Shown piece by piece: positions 58,401 through 64,000 of a stretch of DNA of 64,000 nucleotides (position 1 is its first letter; every line of letters starts with the position of its first letter). Where the stretch lies: positions 777,515 to 841,514 of the forward strand of contig VTPC01090589.1 in NCBI GenBank assembly GCA_011009095.1. Reading direction: 5' to 3'. The stretch comes from Ignelater luminosus (Eukaryota > Arthropoda > Insecta > Coleoptera > Elateridae). The notes beneath the pieces are model-generated. The model saw nothing but the letters and a program-made list of their open reading frames with translations, did not search any database and was not told the origin of the DNA. Position numbers and translations under genes: made by a program.

Positions 58401-58562
58401 AGATATTACATAAGCGTTTGCAAAAGATCAAACTAGTAAAGAAAGTGAAAACTAAATGAAAATTGGAATATTGGAAAACTCAGTGCGCGTACTTCAAAGC
58501 TACTACAGCACAAAGAGAGTCTGTTATGAAAGCAAAGTGACTAAGTATTTGGGGCTACATAT

Positions 58563-58582
58563 AGTCAGTCAGTCAGTCAGTC
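58563..58582. repeat. (AGTC)5 microsatellite
   Basis: Five exact AGTC units inside the LINE remnant, just after the KYLGLHI block. Confidence 0.85.
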
Positions 58583-58659
58583 AAATTTGCAGATCTTCCC
58601 ACCATGTTCCAAGAGGAAGAGTAACAGCTAGATGGCTAGGTGAGCAAGAGATAATTGAA

Positions 58660-58900
58660 GAAGACATACTGTACCTTTACACAGATGATTCAAAGAGTAG
58701 CCTACAAGTGGTGGGAGCTCTACCCGTAGTTTATAAAAATGATGAAGAAATGTGTAATAGACAGAAGAAACTTGGAAAGTAGAACACACTGTCTGCTATC
58801 GAAAAATTTACATACGAAAATGAAACGGCGCTTTGTATTTATAACAGAATAAAAGCAATTCAAGAAAGGGGGAATATAGTGGTTCTGAAATGGGAGGGAT
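58660..58900 (+). pseudogene. LINE RNase H fragment
   Basis: DILYLYTDDSKSSLQVVGAL corresponds to the RNase H start IYTDGSKSxxGVGAA, and VVYKNDEEM to the following strand. Frames change soon after; VVLKWEG near 58,880 may be the WVxGHxG-like block. Only the first catalytic Asp is clear. Confidence 0.55.
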
Positions 58901-59050
58901 AACGAGAGAGCAGAATTAGCAATTACTGACACGAATCTTATCCAGTAACTAAAGTGGTAATTGAAAGTGCAGTACGAACAGCAATCTGTACGAAATGAAC
59001 AGAAGACTGGAGGAAGTTTAGTGCGGAGAAGAGAATAAGAAACTACCATA

Positions 59051-61026
59051 ATTTACAGGATCTGTCAACTGTTTCTTTAGAAAACTGGAGGAAGACACAC
59101 TTTGTATTTCTTGATCGTCTTGTATAAAAAAGATCTATGACTAAAATGATATCAAAACTATTGATAATGTAGGTTTCGTGTGTCAATCTTTTATTGACGC
59201 CTTGTAGAACTGAGAATAGTTTTAGAGAGTACAGATAATTGTTTTTTGTTACTTTAATTACTAACATCTTTGATAACAGATTGTTAGGACAACCTGTATA
59301 ATATCAGAATCCATCTCTGGTTTGATTTTAAAATTGAAGCACAAGGAAGTATTTTAAGTTTGTTAAGTTGTTGCTTAACGTTTAATATCAGAGGGTAAGT
59401 TTGTCACTTGTAAAAATGCTCACGTTTTTTTTGGTTAGAAAACATTCTGTTTACTTCATGGCCTATAACATCTGAATATTAATCAATTTATTTGTGAAAT
59501 TGGAAATAACGCCTTTCTATTTTTGGGACCACTCTACTAGACGATGCTGTAAATACGTAAATAAAATATTCCTCTGTGGTAGTTTGCACAGATAGAATTT
59601 CTTTAGTTCCTTGTTTAGCTATTAATATCTTTGAATGTTCATGTTTCATGGTGGAAATCTTTTATGCATTACGAATGCAATTACAATGACTTTTTATTAA
59701 AAATGAAAATTGAAAATAAAAGTAATAACACCATTTACAACAAACTGTAATATAAGTTTTCCGGGAGAAAATAGAATTTCTTCCATAATATAAGGTTCAA
59801 TTCATTAATAAATAACAGGCGGCTTTTTATGAAAATCGAAGTAGTAAAAGAATAAAATAAAATGAGAATTCTTTTCGCAAGGGAGACCTATATGCTAGAC
59901 ATATGAGGCTCCTTATGGCGATGAAGCCCTACACGAGCGTCAAGTGGGTCTACGTGGTAATTCTCTACTGCTTGTGGTTTCCTTGTTCTGATATTATAGT
60001 TTCAAGACATTTGTATTCGCTGTGTGTTCTCATGTACTTAGTAAATCGCTAATTTTAAACGTGTAGTATATTGCTGTTAGAAAAGATTATTTACGATTAC
60101 ATCTCGCTTCTTGACTTCACTTCATCTTCTTGCTTTTGATTTTACTATACTCAATTAGTTCATTCATTTCAAGCAGTACTTCAGTAATGTCTTTAATTGA
60201 ATTACTATTATGATCTTCAAAAGCCATAATCTTCATATAGGGTGTCTGCAGGTCTGACATGAATAATTCTGAGGCTTTTCTAGTGATATAAATTTGAAGT
60301 CAAACAAACAAATTTATTTCCTGAATTGTACACAAATATATTGTATGTCCCCTTCCTTGCAAATTTGTAATGCTCACCTATTCAGTTCCCATGGTAGTAA
60401 GTCTGGTTTCGCTGCTTTGTTTTCTAATTTAATACTATCAGTCAAATAAATATCACAGATGAAAGTGGGTGTTTGAATATTCATCCCGTATATCAAAAAA
60501 ATGCTGGTTTAAAATGATGTTCTGCTGGAAACTCAGAAATATGATTTACCACTCAAGCGACTGTCGATGAAAACAAAAAGATTTTATAACACGAAGATGG
60601 CCAAGGTAAGCGATTGGCTAATGTTTTCTCCAAGATTCTACGACGAAATCTAAAATTCTTTGCAGTCCTAAAGACTAAGAGGGTCAAAACAAAATTTGTA
60701 TTAAAATCAAATTCTTGCATATTAGAAATTGATAGGTGAGAGATAGGGAGGGATACTTGTAGACTATAATCCCAAATTGTTTTGTTTGGTTCACGAATGG
60801 ATCGAAGTTTGACGAACGTATTTTAACTAATTATAAGTAAAAGTAGAATTTTTGTTTCCGTTAATTCAAAGTAGCAGTCATCATTTATTATTTCCTAAAT
60901 CTAAATACCAAGAACCAAACATGCTGTGTGACGGTTGTTGACTTGTTCAGATGAGACCAAGTCTGACAGAACTCAACACAACTTAACTCAATTCATGCAC
61001 ATCCTTAGGTCGATTTTCATGGCTTG
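59051..61026. other. AT-rich stretch with no recognised gene
   Basis: acaacctgtataat at about 59,290 looks like a worn DNA-transposon end without a partner. Nothing else was assigned. Confidence 0.4.
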
Positions 61027-61028
61027 TA

Positions 61029-61905
61029 CGAGGGTCGTTTGAAAAGTCCGTGCAAAGTCAGAGAGATGGCACTACTGGCGCATATCGAGGTTATGTTTAG
61101 TTAGTTGCATCTCTTGGAAGAACACACACCAAGTTTCAGCCAGATCGGTCTATTTCTTTGTGTTTGGCATTCGTTTGAATCGAGGAAGTCGAGTGATTTT
61201 CAAAAAATGGACGAAAAAGAATTTCGTGTATTGATTAAACATCACTTTATGAAAGGCAAAACGCCTCAGGAGACTAAAGGGAAGCTTGATAAACATTATG
61301 GTGACTCTGCACCTTCGATTAGAACAGTTTATAAGTGGTTTCAAAATTTTCGGAGTGGCCATATGGGCACAAGTGACGCTGAACGTTCTGGACGCCCTGT
61401 TGGCAAGGAATAATCCTCATCGACTATCTGGAAAAGGGTAAAACTATTACAGGTGCATATTATTCATCGTTATTGGACCGTTTAAAAACAGAGCTGCAAG
61501 AAAAACGCCCACGATTGGCCCACAAAAAAGTCCTTTTCCATCACGACAACGCACTAGCTCACGCCTCAGCAGTTGTGGTCGCAAAATTAATGGAAGTAGG
61601 GTTCCAATTCGTTTCACATCCCCCCTATTCTCCAGAATTGGCTCCCTCGGACTACTATTTGTTCCCCAATTTGAAGAAATATCTGGCGGGAAAAAGATTT
61701 TATTCAAACGAGGAGGTGATTGCAGAAACGAATGGCTATTTTTCAGACTTGGACAAATCCTATTATTCAGAAGGGATCAACAAACTAGAGCAGCGTTGGA
61801 CGAAGTGTATAAGCCTAAAAGGAGACTATGTTGAAAAATAAAAAAGGTTTACCCCAAACAATTAGGTAGTTTTTATTTTTGCACGGACTTTTCAAACGAC
61901 CCTCG
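61029..61905 (+). mobile_element. Irritans-like mariner, internally deleted (877 bp)
   Basis: The ITRs (cgagggtcgtttgaaaagtc at 61,029; inverted at 61,878-61,905) are identical over 28 bp. TA flanks both ends (61,027-61,028 and 61,906-61,907). About 0.4 kb of interior is missing relative to a full mariner. The perfect ITRs suggest a relatively recent copy. Confidence 0.96.
61207..61841 (+). pseudogene. Mariner transposase with out-of-frame internal deletion
   Basis: ATG 61,207 begins MDEKEFRVLIKHHFMKGKTP, the Himar1-like first helix-turn-helix, and reads to GRPVGKE with a stop at 61,411-61,413. The deletion junction at about 61,400 joins this to GIILIDYLEKGKTI in another frame, so around 125 residues with the second helix-turn-helix, linker and first catalytic Asp are lost. 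From 61,473 the frame is open to 61,841 with KVLFHHDNALAHASAVV and PPYSPELAPSDYYLF. The residue before the third Asp block is PEL instead of the usual PDL; the second and third catalytic Asp are kept with 34 between them. It ends GDYVEK. Confidence 0.88.
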
Positions 61906-62159
61906 TAGCTCACCAAACTACAAAACGTTGTAAGAAGGAAGCTTGATATGGCTTGTAGTAAGAAAGACACTACTACAGCTTTCGGCTGACTTTTGTTGTA
62001 AAAACACTGATTACTCATCGTTTTTAGTAGGATTTCAAAATCTAGATAGACGCTGCGAGGTTTGAAATTCACCAAACTAAAGAAACGGTTAAGTCAAAAC
62101 AAGCTGAGTGAAAATGAGCAACAGAGAACAAAATCAAAATCATACTCGTTAAATTATCT

Positions 62160-62840
62160 AAAATAGTCAAATTCACTGAAATAGAGAAACCCCCACTTGA
62201 TCAAATTCTGGTCCATACGATTCTTGAAAGATATCGAAATAAGAGTAAAGTTCTATTTTAGAATATGTCTACAGAGCCACCGGAACGAGTTGTTTTATCT
62301 TTTCAGATGTTGCTGCATTGAAGATTGACCTAAATTCAACAGTAAAAATCCTTTTTTGATAACGAAAGAAATAATTTAGTGATCGCTACGAGATTCGAGT
62401 ATGATTTTTTGTCTTGAATGGTACTTAATGGCTCAACATATCAGTTGAGCTTGGACGATTCTTGATTGTTCTTTTTGTTAAGATATTTTGGAAAATTGAA
62501 TTTTGACCACCTTTGAACCATCGCAGTTCGCCATTTTTTGCAAAATTTCTTTGTTTCATCGGATACCTTGGAGTATCAGCTACAAAATAGCTCATGACTG
62601 TACCTTGAAAACTTGGTTGTCAAAATTTACAAAAACCGAGCAAACTTGAACGTTTTAAAACAATTGAAAGTAGCGTGGTAAAATGATGTCTAGCAATAGA
62701 TTTTCGTTCCTTGAATATTAATCCGAAGAAAAATTGCAAAATCTGATCGGTAAGCGTTTTGTTTCTATTGGTTATGGCCGGATCTATGATGGCTCGCTGT
62801 TCGATTGTTATTGGAGAGTAATAACGACTATACACAAATT
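62160..62840 (-). repeat. Unidentified, formerly coding repeat, copy 2
   Basis: Reverse-complement counterpart of 25,460-26,210. Minus-strand landmarks are ctactttcaattgt, tactccaaggtatccgatga and atttcgatatctttcaagaa followed by cgtatggaccagaatttg. The copy is about 680 bp; its limits are approximate. The mariner at 61,029-61,905 lies near its left limit. Confidence 0.55.
62425..62595 (-). CDS. Short ORF in the unidentified repeat (56 aa)
   Basis: ATG 62,595 (minus) opens MSYFVADTPRYPMKQRNFAK, then NGELRWFKGGQNSIF, and stops at 62,425. The related copy near 25,683 encodes LFTTNTPRYRMKQEK at the equivalent place, so the segment was probably translated once. A further block FDIFQESYGPEFDQVG (about 62,180-62,225) has the counterpart FDIVRNAYGPKFVQV near 26,160. 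The protein family is not recognised and the ORF is likely part of a larger decayed gene. Confidence 0.25.
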   Translation of the reverse strand: MSYFVADTPRYPMKQRNFAKNGELRWFKGGQNSIFQNILTKRTIKNRPSSTDMLSH

Positions 62841-64000
62841 GTTTCAAACTTTTATATCAAAACGACTAGTCTTCCGGCCCTACTAATCGGAATTCACTGA
62901 TATTGCACATTACCTACGGCTTTTATCTGCAAAACTGCAAAGTCTCACGATATTATAATTAACATCAAGCATTACACATGCATGAAATTTGCTAAAAAAA
63001 ACTCAAAAATGTAAAACCCTATAAGTTAGACAAGGATGGGTACATACAGAAAGAGAAGTCGAACTTTTTCTCAATCTTCAAGCTATAATCTTCTGTGTAC
63101 ATCAGAGATGCACGTCACTGTTCATAGATACTTTATTCTTGACGTAAATAGTGAATTGTGCGTTATGCTAACTTTCATATTGTGAGATTAACTATTGAAT
63201 AAAAACCAATGTAAATTAAAATGAACAAATCTAGAACAAAAATTAAAAATGTAAAAGAACCGAAACGAAGCGATTTTCTCCGACCTTGCTTTGACCATAT
63301 AGCTTATGTTGACAAGGTTTTGTCGATTTAAATTGAACATGGGATGCGTGCTATACCAAGCTATAGTGCAGAGAGGCCCCCGAAGTTTTGTTTTCAAGGT
63401 TTTTTGGAATTGTTTGAATATCAACAATTCAGATATTTGACTTTACTTGTTCTTCTGTTTTATGAACCTTGTGATAAGGCTGTTATAAGACTCTTAAATT
63501 ATTTGAGGATTATTTTGGACACTTCAAATGCTCTTAGCTAAGTTATCTAAATGTTTTTGGCATCGGTAGATGTTGCTTTAGATACAGCTAACAGATTACT
63601 TATGTGCTAGAATACGCAAATCATTGTGCAACTGGAAATGGAATTGCTACTATTTTTAAAAACTTGTAAGAGGAAGTGTGGTAGGAAATAATTTGACGAA
63701 TTTGAATGAAAAGCCAAAAGAGCAATTTGCAGTAGATGGAGTTTACTAGTGAATAGAAATAGATAAGAAAGAGACAACTAAAAAGAAGATAGTTAAAAAA
63801 CAAATGAAGACTAGAAGTGCAATGAATTAATAAATAAATGGTAAAATTATTTTAATATCCTAGGAACTAAATATTCCTAACTCTTGTAAGGAAATTTATT
63901 CTAAGAATGAGAAATAGAGAACTGTTGGCATCGCTTTACAAAAATTAATTCTTGCCCACGCACGATTACTACAGTTATTACCAGATGGTTATTCTTAAAC
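62841..64000. other. AT-rich stretch to the window edge, no recognised gene
   Basis: Short ORFs (for example 63,344-63,541) have no known motif. No repeat pair was seen. Confidence 0.4.

Larger units (their letters stand above)
56940..59050 (+). mobile_element. R1-like LINE remnant
   Basis: Plus-strand blocks are EAKKNPKRTREGRSHSSEID (57,000, ORF1-like basic start), EVKKAVHEQKNKKAP (58,045-58,085, normally EVxxAIxxLKxxKAPGPDGI), LVVRLDIKNGFDFA (58,145-58,185), GCPRGSSLEPISWLL (58,315-58,360), KYLGLHI (58,540), LYLYTDDSKSSLQVVGA (58,669-58,720) and VVLKWEG (58,880). A reverse transcriptase followed by RNase H and these motifs fit R1/I-type LINEs. The copy is internally deleted (no YADD block) and frameshifted. 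Confidence 0.7.

Noticed and set aside
56377-59300. acagggtgtgtataaa (56,377) and acaacctgtataat (59,290) as the two ends of one transposon
   Set aside because: The ends do not match as inverted repeats beyond a few bases.

Overview
This window looks like transposon-dense, AT-rich DNA from an animal nuclear genome, most probably an insect and possibly a beetle. The basis is the mix of elements: mariners close to Himar1 and Mos1, a ZBED-type hAT, a Ty3/gypsy element with a tRNA-Lys(CUU)-type primer site, BEL/Pao remnants, and insect-type LINEs. There are no operons, bacterial ribosome sites, CRISPR arrays, rRNA genes or convincing tRNA genes. No host gene can be shown. The only candidate is a 56-codon open exon with a splice-donor-like end at 12,959. 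The species call is inference.

Layout. 1-600: gypsy-type gag fragment (minus strand) next to a LINE reverse-transcriptase scrap. 2.39-3.2 kb: degraded coding-like sequence. 3.22-6.52 kb: a mariner/Tc-related DNA transposon (minus) split by a complete but gag-only LTR element at 4,302-6,396, with 199/201-bp LTRs, ATAT flanks, PBS and PPT. 8.45-8.73 kb: fold-back MITE with a 10-bp target duplication. 10.99-11.83 kb: non-coding element with 36-bp TIRs. 16.03-19.85 kb: a hAT (minus) that has taken a DD37E-type Tc1/mariner element and an internally deleted mariner. 22.19-22.60 kb: small TA-flanked MITE. 25.46-26.21 kb and 62.16-62.84 kb: two inverted copies of an unidentified, formerly coding repeat. 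29.3-30.2 kb: deleted mariner. 30.5-34.3 kb: LINE (minus) interrupted by a mariner at 30,910-32,076. 37.8-38.6 kb: LINE ORF1 with zinc-knuckle remnants (minus). 41.6-43.9 kb: RNase H-bearing LINE (plus). 44.0-45.28 kb: full-length mariner whose 345-residue ORF is open but lacks the first catalytic aspartate. 47.3-48.6 kb: Mos1-like mariner pseudogene. 49.6-50.7 kb: BEL/Pao remnant. 50.87 kb: tRNA-like SINE head. 56.9-59.05 kb: R1-like LINE. 61.0-61.9 kb: deleted mariner with perfect 28-bp ITRs.

How the parts relate. Nothing here works as a pathway; the window is a record of successive insertions. Six mariners of several lineages are present and none encodes a complete DDD transposase. Three carry internal deletions, two are stopped and frameshifted, and one is full length but has a 4-residue catalytic deletion. 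Their inverted repeats are still well preserved, so several could be moved by transposase supplied from elsewhere. The best candidates for something unusual are the open, catalytically deficient mariner ORFs at 44,066-45,103 and 18,903-19,613, the gag-only LTR element, and the unidentified coding repeat. I did not find a convincing new biological system.
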